47,718 nt of DNA from Myxococcales bacterium. Its GTDB lineage: Bacteria > Myxococcota_A > Polyangia > Polyangiales > SLQV01. Shown piece after piece: positions 1 to 8,394 of this stretch. Location of the stretch: positions 1-47,718 of the forward strand of contig SLEO01000151.1 in the NCBI GenBank assembly GCA_007124745.1, given 5' to 3'. The notes beneath the pieces are model-generated. The model worked only from the letters and a program-made list of their open reading frames with translations. It was not told the origin of the DNA and did no database searches. A program made the translations under genes and the position numbers. The first letter of the stretch is position 1. Every line of letters starts with the position of its first letter.

Positions 1-145
1 AAGCGAACACTCGGCAACAACGAGCAAGTGGGCGCTGGGACCCCACGCGCAGCTTTGGGCCACCTAGGGGCAGGGGGGGACCGGCCTGCGGGATTGACTC
101 CCGACAACCCGGGGGCATTTTGTAACATGCACCCCCTCACGATCC

Positions 146-289
146 GAGCCATCCCCAGGTTGAGCCTGGGGGACGAAAGCCGCGGGAAAATGGGCCTTCC
201 GTGCGCGGACCCACCCACCCCACCGTACTTACTCCAGGCCCATTTCCCCGCGGCTTTCTGCGTCTCGACTCCATGAGGGGATCGCTCAG
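146..289. repeat. Dispersed nested inverted-repeat element, copy 1 (MITE/REP-like or structured RNA)
   Basis: Aligned without gaps to 15707-15850 with about 9 mismatches. Inner arms 176-197 (AAAGCCGCGGGAAAATGGGCCT) and 236-257 (AGGCCCATTTCCCCGCGGCTTT), one mismatch. Terminal segments CCGAGCCATCCCC / GGGGATCGCTCAG are imperfect inverted repeats. Confidence 0.9.
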
Positions 290-300
290 CTTCACGATAC

Positions 301-1323
301 CTAGGACGCGCTTGTGGTGCGTCTCGCCGTGATGACCTTGGTGACAAACGCGGTGTGGACCTGCACCGCCTCCGCCGCCGCATGCGCTTCGAGCCATGGC
401 TCAAGGGGTGTGCGGCAGTAGTCGCGATAGAACGGCTCATGGAAGTCTCGGGGGAACGCGTTCAGGAGCGGCGCGAACCTAGGCTCGTCCGCGTCCTGGA
501 GCGAATCTGCCACCAGCAGCACGCCGCCCGGCTTGAGGACGCGGAGCATCTCGCTCAACGCCCCAAAGCGGGCGGGCTTGGGCAGTTCGTGCAGCAGATA
601 GATGCTGGAAACAAACTCGAAAGAGCCATCTGCGAAGGGTAGCGCGCAGGCATCGCCGTGTTGCCAGCGCATGCTCGGGTGTCCGTAGGTACGCTGAGCA
701 AAGCGCAGATACGCCTCACTGAGGTCCAAGCCCGTCACCCGCATCCCTGGTTGGGCGCACCTCACCATCGACGCGAAGCGACCCGTACCGCAGGCTACAT
801 CCAGCCAGCGGGCTCCCGCGTGTGCCTCCAGGCGCCCCAAGGCTTGCGCCAGCGCCTGGCGGCGCATGGCATCCGCCGCGCCGAGAAAAAGCACCTCTAC
901 GCCAAGGTCGTAGCGCGCGGCAGATTGCTCGGAAAAGTAGCCGTCGGACTGCCAGTGGAATGTCCGCTGGTAGTAAGCGGGATAGTTCGCCGCGTGCGGA
1001 GGCAGCTGTTGAAAGTCGCCGTGGAGACGGCGTTGAGCGACCCGCCGCGCATCTTTAAGGAAGTCGGGGAGGCGCTTAAGCCACTGTGCGTAGGGCCGGG
1101 AGAAGCGCTGCTGAAATGGCGCGGGTTGCTTCGCCAGCCACGAAGCGTCGTCCGCCAAGCAACCCACGTACGCCGCACGCAGCGCAGCCAGAGCTTCGCC
1201 CTGCAGCGGCGGTGCGGCGGAGTCTGGGTGATTCAGGCCAATCATCCGCTGTAGAGCGAGCGTTGCCGCGAATGCGGCGGACTGTTCCAACCCGTAAAGA
1301 CCCTGAAAAAGTACCTGCCTCAC
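301..1323 (-). CDS. Class I SAM-dependent methyltransferase
   Basis: Motif I WLDVACGTGRFA, then VTGLDLSEAYL, ALPFADGSFEFV and EMLRVLKPGGVLLV. Confidence 0.85.
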   Translation of the reverse strand: MRQVLFQGLYGLEQSAAFAATLALQRMIGLNHPDSAAPPLQGEALAALRAAYVGCLADDASWLAKQPAPFQQRFSRPYAQWLKRLPDFLKDARRVAQRRLHGDFQQLPPHAANYPAYYQRTFHWQSDGYFSEQSAARYDLGVEVLFLGAADAMRRQALAQALGRLEAHAGARWLDVACGTGRFASMVRCAQPGMRVTGLDLSEAYLRFAQRTYGHPSMRWQHGDACALPFADGSFEFVSSIYLLHELPKPARFGALSEMLRVLKPGGVLLVADSLQDADEPRFAPLLNAFPRDFHEPFYRDYCRTPLEPWLEAHAAAEAVQVHTAFVTKVITARRTTSAS

Positions 1324-1364
1324 CGAGGGGGTATAGGGCTGCCCCGCCTTGCCGACGATGGCGC

Positions 1365-1799
1365 CTAGAAAAGACCCAGCTCAAAGCGTGCCGCTTCGCT
1401 CATGCGTGCTTGTGTCCAAGGCGGGTCCCACACCAAACGCATGGTGACCCGGCGCACGCCTTCAAGGGCGACCACGGCGTCAGCAACCTGACCGACAAGT
1501 TCGCCAGCGACGGGACACGCAGGGGCCGTCAAGGTCATGGCAATGTCGACGTCCGGCACCCCGCTTAGGTCGACGGCGTAAATCAGACCCAGGTCCAAGA
1601 TGTTCACCGGAATTTCCGGGTCGAACACCGAAGCGCAGGCGGCACGCACCGCATCCTCTGTCACGGAGGCCTCTGGGTCGAACGCGGCCTCACGCGTCAG
1701 CACACCACCTTCGAGCGGGGTGTTCCCGGGGCCGCCTGCGCTGTCCGCACCGACCGACGACGGCGCTGGCTGCCCCAAGACGTTGAGGCGCGTCTTCAT
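1365..1799 (-). CDS. DUF59/MIP18-family Fe-S assembly protein (SufT-like)
   Basis: VFDPEIPVNILDLGLIYAV...MTLTAPACPVAGEL...RLVWDPPWTQARMSEAAR; sits in the suf locus. Confidence 0.9.
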   Translation of the reverse strand: MKTRLNVLGQPAPSSVGADSAGGPGNTPLEGGVLTREAAFDPEASVTEDAVRAACASVFDPEIPVNILDLGLIYAVDLSGVPDVDIAMTLTAPACPVAGELVGQVADAVVALEGVRRVTMRLVWDPPWTQARMSEAARFELGLF

Positions 1800-1857
1800 C
1801 GCTGGGCCCTCCGAAATGGAATCCGCGATTCAGGCGTGCGGGCGTGCACTATTGATG

Positions 1858-3120
1858 TCATGCAAGCCTCTGGCGAACAGACCGCAAGGCGGTCAAAAAG
1901 CGGCTAAGGTCGGATGGCGCCGAATAAATACCGAGGGAGACCCGGAGCGTCGAGGTGACACCGAGTTCAGCCATCAGGGGCTGGGCGCAGTGGTGCCCCA
2001 CTCGGACCGCAACGCCCTCCAAATCCAGGAAGGTTGCGATATCAAGCGCATGTCCCCAGGGACACACAAAAGGAAAAATGCCCGTATGCGCGGGGCGAGG
2101 GCCAAGCAGCGCGAGCCCTTCCTCGGCGGCAAGTGCGTCTTCGAAGTCTCGCGTTAACGCTTCACTGAGCGTGTGTTCCGCCGCATGCGCCTCAAGGTAA
2201 TCGAAGGCAGCTGCCAGACCAATCGCTCCGGCGATATGTGGCGTACCGGCCTCGAAACGCGACGGCGGCGGCGCAAAAGTGGATGCCTCAAAGGAGACCG
2301 TTTCAATCATGTCGCCACCGGTCTGGTACGGCGCCATCGCCGCGAGCCGCTCGTAGCGGCCATAGAGCACGCCAATGCCGGTGGGCCCATAAAGCTTGTG
2401 CCCGCTGAAGACGTAGAAGTCTGCACCGAGTGCGGACACGTCAACGCTACGGTGCACGACGCCCTGACAGCCGTCCACCAACGACGCGACTCCGCGGGCG
2501 TTTAACGCTTGGAGGATTTCCTGCGCCGGAAGCCCCACCCCAAAGACGTTCGAAAGTTCGGTGAAGGCGACAAAACATGTCTTGTCCGTCACGTGGCTCA
2601 ACACGTCTTCCGCGACCGGTGCGCGGTCGATGGGTAAACGCGCCACCCTAAGGTGCAAACCGAGGCGTGCCGCTGCCTGCTGCCAAGGCACGATATTGGC
2701 GTGGTGCTCCCAAGACGTTAGGAGCACTTCATCGCCCGGCTTGGCAATAGATGGCAAGAAGCTCGCCGCTACGAGGTTGATGCCCTCCGTCGCACCCCGC
2801 GTGAAGACCACCTCCTCCGGCCTCGCCGCTCCGATGCCGCGCGCAATACGGGCCCGGGCGCCTTCGTAGCGCTCGGTGGCCCGTTCGGAGAGCGTATGCA
2901 CGGCGCGGTGGATGTTGCCGCAATCGGCGGCATACACCGACGCGACCGCGTCGATCACCGCGCGTGGTTTCAGGCTTGTGGCCGCGCTGTCGAGGTAGGT
3001 CAACGGTTTGCCGTGGACCTGCTGGTTAAGCGCGGGAAAGTCCGGCCGCACATCACGGAGATGGCGCGAGTGCAAGGCACCGGTACGCTTGCCGAGTTCA
3101 GCGCGCTGCATCATCGGCAT
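1858..3120 (-). CDS. sufS: Cysteine desulfurase, SufS type (group II)
   Basis: YLDSAATSLKP, PLP lysine motif SGHKLYGPTGIGVLYG, catalytic Cys motif RVGHHCAQPLM. Confidence 0.93.
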   Translation of the reverse strand: MPMMQRAELGKRTGALHSRHLRDVRPDFPALNQQVHGKPLTYLDSAATSLKPRAVIDAVASVYAADCGNIHRAVHTLSERATERYEGARARIARGIGAARPEEVVFTRGATEGINLVAASFLPSIAKPGDEVLLTSWEHHANIVPWQQAAARLGLHLRVARLPIDRAPVAEDVLSHVTDKTCFVAFTELSNVFGVGLPAQEILQALNARGVASLVDGCQGVVHRSVDVSALGADFYVFSGHKLYGPTGIGVLYGRYERLAAMAPYQTGGDMIETVSFEASTFAPPPSRFEAGTPHIAGAIGLAAAFDYLEAHAAEHTLSEALTRDFEDALAAEEGLALLGPRPAHTGIFPFVCPWGHALDIATFLDLEGVAVRVGHHCAQPLMAELGVTSTLRVSLGIYSAPSDLSRFLTALRSVRQRLA

Positions 3121-4378
3121 CCCCCCCGAGCTCGGTTTCGACCAAGGCCGCGAGCCAGCGGGCCGCAGGTGAAGTGCGGCCCGTCAATGGCTCAAGCAGG
3201 CATGCCCGAATCAGGAGTCCTTCAGCGACGGCTTCTTCAAGGCCACGAGACATGAGGTAGAAACGTGCGGCGGCGTCCAGGGCCCCCACGCTCGCGCCGT
3301 GGGAGCAGACCACCTCATCGGTTTCGATGAACAGCTCGGGCTTAGCGAAGGCTACCGCGCCCTCGTTGAGCAGTATCGCCTTGGCGCTCTGATGCGCTTC
3401 TGCCCCGGGCGCGCTGCCCTTTACCGCGACCGTACCCGTGAAACCGACGTCGCCCCGGTCTTTGACGACGGTCCGATGCGACATGGTAGAGTGTGTCTGG
3501 GGCGCGCTGGCCTGCAGCTTGACGTGTACTTCGGCCTGGCTCTCGCCGTCGGCAACCACCACCGAGGCAAAGTCCGCCTTCGCCGCCTCACCTTGCAGGT
3601 TGAGCGCGATGTCATGCCGTTGGTAGCGACCCTCCCGCGCAAACAGCGTGCTATTATAGACCGCACCTGCGCCTACGCTGACCTCGACTTCGCTCAGAAG
3701 GTAGCCTCCCTCCGCGGGGGAGGACTCGCGCACATGTTCGACCTGGGCGCCCGCGCCGAGGCGAAACTCAATCAACATCGAGCGGGCTTCAGCGACACCA
3801 CCGACATACCGCTCTACAAGCGTGACGGAAGCGCCCGCGCCCACCTCGCATACGAAGTGAGTGCCGGATGACGGCTCCTCCGCACTGGCGCCGGTCACCA
3901 ACAGCTCGACAGGCGCCGCGAGCGCACAACCCGGCGCCACACGCATGTGTAGCCTCTCACGAGCATGCAACGCGGCGAGACTTGCTGTCACGCTTTGCGG
4001 TCGCTCCTGCGACGCCAACGGTGCGGCGACCACACGGGTAATCTCAACACCACTGTCAGCGCCCTGAAGTCGCTCGACCACGAGGGGATTCGACCCGAGC
4101 CACAACAGGCGAAGCGCGCCCACCTGACTCGCAGGGGTCTCTGTGTTGGATGGCGTCGCCTGAAGGGCCTGCCCAACCCAAGCCTCGCTCACCCACGGCG
4201 GATGCTCGTGAAGGCTGACAATCGGGCTTTCGCGCTGCGACGCCAGCGCAAAGCGCTCTTTTAGGGACGATATGGGGGAGCGCCGCCAGGCCTCCTGCTT
4301 CTTGCTAGGCCAGTTAAGGCGAGAAGGCGCTTCCGCAAGGTCTTCGCGTTGGGCGTGTAGCTGATTCATGGGAGTCAT
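3098..4378 (-). CDS. sufD: Fe-S cluster assembly protein SufD
   Basis: SufBD beta-helix signatures (VVVADGESQAEVHVKLQ, CSHGASVGALDAAARFYLMSRGL); lies between sufC and sufS; 3' end overlaps the sufS start. Confidence 0.9.
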   Translation of the reverse strand: MTPMNQLHAQREDLAEAPSRLNWPSKKQEAWRRSPISSLKERFALASQRESPIVSLHEHPPWVSEAWVGQALQATPSNTETPASQVGALRLLWLGSNPLVVERLQGADSGVEITRVVAAPLASQERPQSVTASLAALHARERLHMRVAPGCALAAPVELLVTGASAEEPSSGTHFVCEVGAGASVTLVERYVGGVAEARSMLIEFRLGAGAQVEHVRESSPAEGGYLLSEVEVSVGAGAVYNSTLFAREGRYQRHDIALNLQGEAAKADFASVVVADGESQAEVHVKLQASAPQTHSTMSHRTVVKDRGDVGFTGTVAVKGSAPGAEAHQSAKAILLNEGAVAFAKPELFIETDEVVCSHGASVGALDAAARFYLMSRGLEEAVAEGLLIRACLLEPLTGRTSPAARWLAALVETELGGDADDAAR

Positions 4379-4455
4379 CGTTCAAGCTCAATGGCATCGA
4401 TTTGAGGGGCGGCCGCGTTCTACGCACCCGCCCCACCAGGATCGCCAGGACATGG

Positions 4456-5247
4456 CTAAGCGTGTAGGGCGTGGTGTGAACCGGCCCCTAAGCCCGGCTC
4501 TGCTTGCGACCAAGCTTGATAGCCCGAAGCTTCAAGCTCCTTCGCCAAGGTCGCCCCGCCGGAGTGGACGATACGGCCCCCCACTAGGACGTGGACGATA
4601 TCCGGCGGAAAGGCGTCGAGCAGGCGGTTGTAGTGGGTCACTAGCAGGAAGGACATACCTGCGGCGCGCAGTCGCCCCGCATTTTCCGCCACCGACGCTA
4701 AGGCATCGATATCGAGCCCGGAGTCGATTTCGTCGAGTATGGCGAGCTTCGGCTGAAGGACGGAGAGCTGAAGCATCTCGTTGCGCTTGCGCTCGCCTCC
4801 CGAGAAGCCGTCGTTGAGCGAACGCTTGATAAGGCCTGCATCGAGCCCTACCCGCGCCGCTTCTTCTTTGGCGAGCCGCAGGAAACTCGGCGCATCCACT
4901 TCCGCCTCACCGCGCCGCCGCCTCTGAGCATTCAGAGCGGTTCGTAAAAAGTAGAGATTATTGACGCCCGGTATTTCGACGGGATCCTGAAACCCCAAGA
5001 AAATACCCTGCGCTGCGCGTTCATCCGGCGACTTCTCGAGCAGCGATTCGCCATCCAAACGAATGTCACCGGACTTCACCGTGTAGTCGGGGTGCCCCGC
5101 GATGATCTTGGCGAGTGTGCTCTTACCGGCGCCGTTGGGCCCCATGATGGCGTGCACTTCGCTGGCGTCTACGCGCAAGGAAAGTCCGCGCAGCACGTCT
5201 GTCTCACCGATACTCGCTACCAGGTTGTCTATCTCAAGTAATGCCAT
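4456..5247 (-). CDS. sufC: Fe-S cluster assembly ATPase SufC
   Basis: Walker A GPNGAGKST, signature FSGGERKRNE, Walker B LAILDEIDSGLDIDAL. Start MALLEIDNLVAS at 5247 preferred; the ORF extends to 5271. Confidence 0.94.
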   Translation of the reverse strand: MALLEIDNLVASIGETDVLRGLSLRVDASEVHAIMGPNGAGKSTLAKIIAGHPDYTVKSGDIRLDGESLLEKSPDERAAQGIFLGFQDPVEIPGVNNLYFLRTALNAQRRRRGEAEVDAPSFLRLAKEEAARVGLDAGLIKRSLNDGFSGGERKRNEMLQLSVLQPKLAILDEIDSGLDIDALASVAENAGRLRAAGMSFLLVTHYNRLLDAFPPDIVHVLVGGRIVHSGGATLAKELEASGYQAWSQAEPGLGAGSHHALHA

Positions 5248-5272
5248 CTTCTCACTCACCATCCCGCACACA

Positions 5273-5317
5273 TCACTGCTGCCTAGGTCACTGCCGCTCA
5301 GGTCACTGCTGCCCGGA
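5273..5317. repeat. 3 x 15-bp tandem repeat in the sufB-sufC intercistronic gap
   Basis: TCACTGCTGCCTAGG / TCACTGCCGCTCAGG / TCACTGCTGCCCGGA read directly. Confidence 0.85.
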
Positions 5318-5319
5318 GA

Positions 5320-6759
5320 CTAGCCCACAGCGCCCTCTAGACTGACGCCGAGTAGCTTTTGCGCCTCGACTGCAAACTCCATCGGAAGCTCCGCCAAGAC
5401 CTCCTTGCAGAAACCATTGACGATCAATGCCACGGCATCTTCCGTGTTGAGGCCGCGCTGCTGCAGGTAGAAAAGCTGGTCCGCACGGATGCGGGTGGTC
5501 GTGGCTTCGTGACCTACCGAGGCGCTTGGTTGCCGGCTCTCGATATAGGGCACCGTATTGGCGGCGCAGTTGCTACCGATCAGCAATGAGTCGCACTGAG
5601 TGAAGTTGCTGGCCCCCCGCGCGCTTGGCTCCATGCGCACAAGACCTCGGTAGGTTTGACGCCCGTGGCCTGCACTGATGCCTTTCGAGACAATCGTGCT
5701 GCGCGAACCTGGGCCGATATGCACCATTTTGGTGCCCGTATCGGCCTGCTGCCGGTGGTGAGATATGGCAACCGAGTAAAACTCGCCGACGCTGTCCGCA
5801 CCCTTAAGGATGCAGCTCGGGTACTTCCAGGTCACCGCAGACCCCGTCTCCACCTGCGTCCAAGATATCTTCGCGCGGTCACCCGCACAGATACCCCGCT
5901 TAGTCACAAAGTTGTAGATACCGCCGCGGCCTTCGGCATCGCCGGGGTACCAGTTCTGTACCGTCGAGTACTTAATCTGAGCATCGGTGTGGGCGACAAG
6001 TTCAACCACGGCCGCATGGAGTTGGTTCTCGTCCCGCATCGGAGCTGTGCAGCCTTCGAGGTAGGACACGTAAGCGCCTTCCTCCGCCACAATCAACGTC
6101 CGCTCGAACTGGCCGGTATTGAGCGCATTGATGCGGAAGTAGGTCGACAGCTCCATCGGGCAGCGCACACCCTTGGGGATGTACACAAAGGAACCATCGC
6201 TGAAGACGGCGCAGTTGAGCGCCGCGAAGTAGTTATCCGCTTGCGGCACTACCGACCCGAGATAGCGCTGCACGAGTTCAGGGTGGCTGTGCACCGCCTC
6301 GGAGATGGGGCAGAACACGACGCCGTACTCCGCAAGCTGTTCACGAAAGGTCGTGACGACAGAAACACTGTCGAAAACCGCATCCACGGCCACACCCGCA
6401 AGACGCGCACGCTCGTGCAGCGGCACGCCCAGCTTCTCGTAGACACGCAGCAGCTCCGGGTCGACTTCCTCTAGGCTCTTGGGCCCGTCCTTCTTGCGCG
6501 GCGCCGAAAAGTAGGAGATCGACTGGTAATCGATCGAAGGTATCTCGAGCGCCGCCCAGTCCGGAGGCGTCATGCGCTGCCACAACCGGTAGGCCTTGAG
6601 CCGCCAAGCCAAAAGCCACTCGGGCTCGCCCTTCTTCGCAGAAATAAAGCGCACCGTGTCTTCGCTGAGGCCCGGCTCAAGCGAGTCAGCCTCGATATCG
6701 CTGATAAAGCCCGGCGCGTAAGCGCGCGCGAGTGCATCTGTGATGACTTCCGTTTGCAT
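5320..6759 (-). CDS. sufB: Fe-S cluster assembly scaffold SufB
   Basis: [35 protein letters not shown]..., [51 protein letters not shown]. Confidence 0.96.
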   Translation of the reverse strand: MQTEVITDALARAYAPGFISDIEADSLEPGLSEDTVRFISAKKGEPEWLLAWRLKAYRLWQRMTPPDWAALEIPSIDYQSISYFSAPRKKDGPKSLEEVDPELLRVYEKLGVPLHERARLAGVAVDAVFDSVSVVTTFREQLAEYGVVFCPISEAVHSHPELVQRYLGSVVPQADNYFAALNCAVFSDGSFVYIPKGVRCPMELSTYFRINALNTGQFERTLIVAEEGAYVSYLEGCTAPMRDENQLHAAVVELVAHTDAQIKYSTVQNWYPGDAEGRGGIYNFVTKRGICAGDRAKISWTQVETGSAVTWKYPSCILKGADSVGEFYSVAISHHRQQADTGTKMVHIGPGSRSTIVSKGISAGHGRQTYRGLVRMEPSARGASNFTQCDSLLIGSNCAANTVPYIESRQPSASVGHEATTTRIRADQLFYLQQRGLNTEDAVALIVNGFCKEVLAELPMEFAVEAQKLLGVSLEGAVG

Positions 6760-6842
6760 GTTCGAGACCTTCGCTCCGCTCCACTTCAGACGATTTGTGA
6801 CGTTAGGGACCTACCGACTGGAGGTCCGATAGCCACTTCCCT

Positions 6843-7451
6843 TCAGGAGGATAGTTGGCTTCCCTGTCTAAATACCTTGGCTGCGGCCGCCGCCTGCTTA
6901 GCGGTCACCTGCACCGCGGCTAACGGTTCACTTGAAACGGCGACCGGCGCCGCCTCCGGCGAAGCGAAGTGCTCGCGGGCATTCGGCGCACCATCGGTGT
7001 TTTCACGCCTATCGTTCTTGTTAAGCCGTACCTGCACCACCGGCGATGAAGATGTGCCAAGTTCCGCTAGGGTGACCGCCTCAAGTGCGGCGACCAGCGC
7101 GGCGTTGATCTGCTGCCACTTTGCCGCAAGGCTGCAGCGATGCATCCGCACGCAGGCCGGGTCGGAAGTGCTCTCGCCACACTTGACCAAGGCCACCGGA
7201 CCTTCGGTCACCTCAAGCACCTGCGCCACCGTTACCTGACTTGGGTCCACCCGCAGACGATAGCCGCCGTGTACCCCGCGCCGAGCCTCCACCCAGCCCT
7301 GCGCCGCAAAACGCTTGAGTAGCTTAGCGACCGTCGGCGCCGGCAATCCGCTGCGAAGCGCCAAAGCCGAGGCACTCTGGGGCACCTGCGCCTCCGTAAG
7401 CTCGGAGAGCACCACCAACGCATAATCAGACAGCCGTGACACCCGCAACAT
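6843..7451 (-). CDS. Rrf2-family transcriptional regulator of the SUF system (IscR/SufR-like) with C-terminal extension
   Basis: MLRVSRLSDYALVVLSEL...LPAPTVAKLLKRFAAQGWVEARRGVHGGYRL; three-Cys segment VKCGESTSDPACVRMHRCSLAAKW. Confidence 0.9.
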   Translation of the reverse strand: MLRVSRLSDYALVVLSELTEAQVPQSASALALRSGLPAPTVAKLLKRFAAQGWVEARRGVHGGYRLRVDPSQVTVAQVLEVTEGPVALVKCGESTSDPACVRMHRCSLAAKWQQINAALVAALEAVTLAELGTSSSPVVQVRLNKNDRRENTDGAPNAREHFASPEAAPVAVSSEPLAAVQVTAKQAAAAAKVFRQGSQLSS

Positions 7452-7687
7452 AATACAGAACCAATCTAGTCCTGATTAGGTATGGAGGCTCTCAGCTTCA
7501 CTGTCAACCCGCCTGCGCGCCGCGCCGACCGACCTCATTGACTTCATCGGCGTTAGCCGAGCCTCTACTCATCGTAGAACCGCTCGCGGACACGCACGGA
7601 ATAGGGCTCACCTCTGGCCTGAGGTGCGGTTTACTTTGGCGCACGCCCGCCGTGTCCGCCTACCACGGCCATCGACCCCTGGGATCC

Positions 7688-8236
7688 CTACTTGAGGTCG
7701 AAGGAGGTGCCGCAGCCGCAGGCGTCGGCGGCGCGTGGGTGTTTGAAGCGGAAGCCGTAGCTCATGAGGTGGGTTTCCCAGGCGAGCGTGGCGCCGCGGA
7801 GCACTTCCATGCTTTTGGTGTCTACGACGACCTTGAGGCCTTCTAGGTCGAAGACCTCGTCGCGGCTGGGGCGCACCTTGTGCGTCACGTCGATGACGTA
7901 AGCATAGCCCGCGCAACCACCGCCTTTCACGCCCAGGCGCAGCATGACGCCGGTCGCTGCGGAGGAAGCCGCATCCTGATCGTCGTTGGCCGGACGTTGG
8001 GAACTGCCGGCCGTCTTGTCGTAGTCGGCTAGACGCTTGAGGGCCTGGGCATGGGCTTCGGGCGTCAGGGTAATGCCAAAGTGAAAGCCGGTGTCGTCGC
8101 GTCGAACTGGGGACACCGCGAATCCTCCAGCGGGGTTACCTAGCGCAGACCCGTCCGAAGCAGGGCTAGCGTTGTTGGCAGCGTCCAACCCTGCGGCGGC
8201 CGGATGCTCGGAGCTTAGGTGTGCTGGCTGGGTCAT
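7688..8236 (-). CDS. A-type Fe-S carrier / HesB-IscA-SufA family protein
   Basis: LRLGVKGGGCAGYAYVIDV and C-terminal ACGCGTSFDL. ATG at 8236 (MTQPAHLSSEH) preferred over the ORF start 8356. Confidence 0.88.
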   Translation of the reverse strand: MTQPAHLSSEHPAAAGLDAANNASPASDGSALGNPAGGFAVSPVRRDDTGFHFGITLTPEAHAQALKRLADYDKTAGSSQRPANDDQDAASSAATGVMLRLGVKGGGCAGYAYVIDVTHKVRPSRDEVFDLEGLKVVVDTKSMEVLRGATLAWETHLMSYGFRFKHPRAADACGCGTSFDLK

Positions 8237-8394
8237 GGGCTTATTCTCACAGGTTGGTAGGCATCGCGTTGCCCGAGAGTCGAGAGGCACGCGCGGCGGC
8301 ACCACGAGCATCGTCTGGGGTGGGCTGGTGCTCCGCAGGCATTTACCCGCAGGCACTACGCGGGCGCTGCCGCCGCGCCCTTGCTCGCATATCT

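Noticed and set aside
28-276. 82-aa ORF at the left edge
   Set aside because: Runs through the repeat element; no protein features and likely non-coding.
1600-2157. 185-aa plus-strand ORF
   Set aside because: Antisense to the DUF59 and sufS genes; not a credible protein.
5656-6474. 272-aa plus-strand ORF
   Set aside because: Antisense to sufB; His/Arg-rich artefactual translation.
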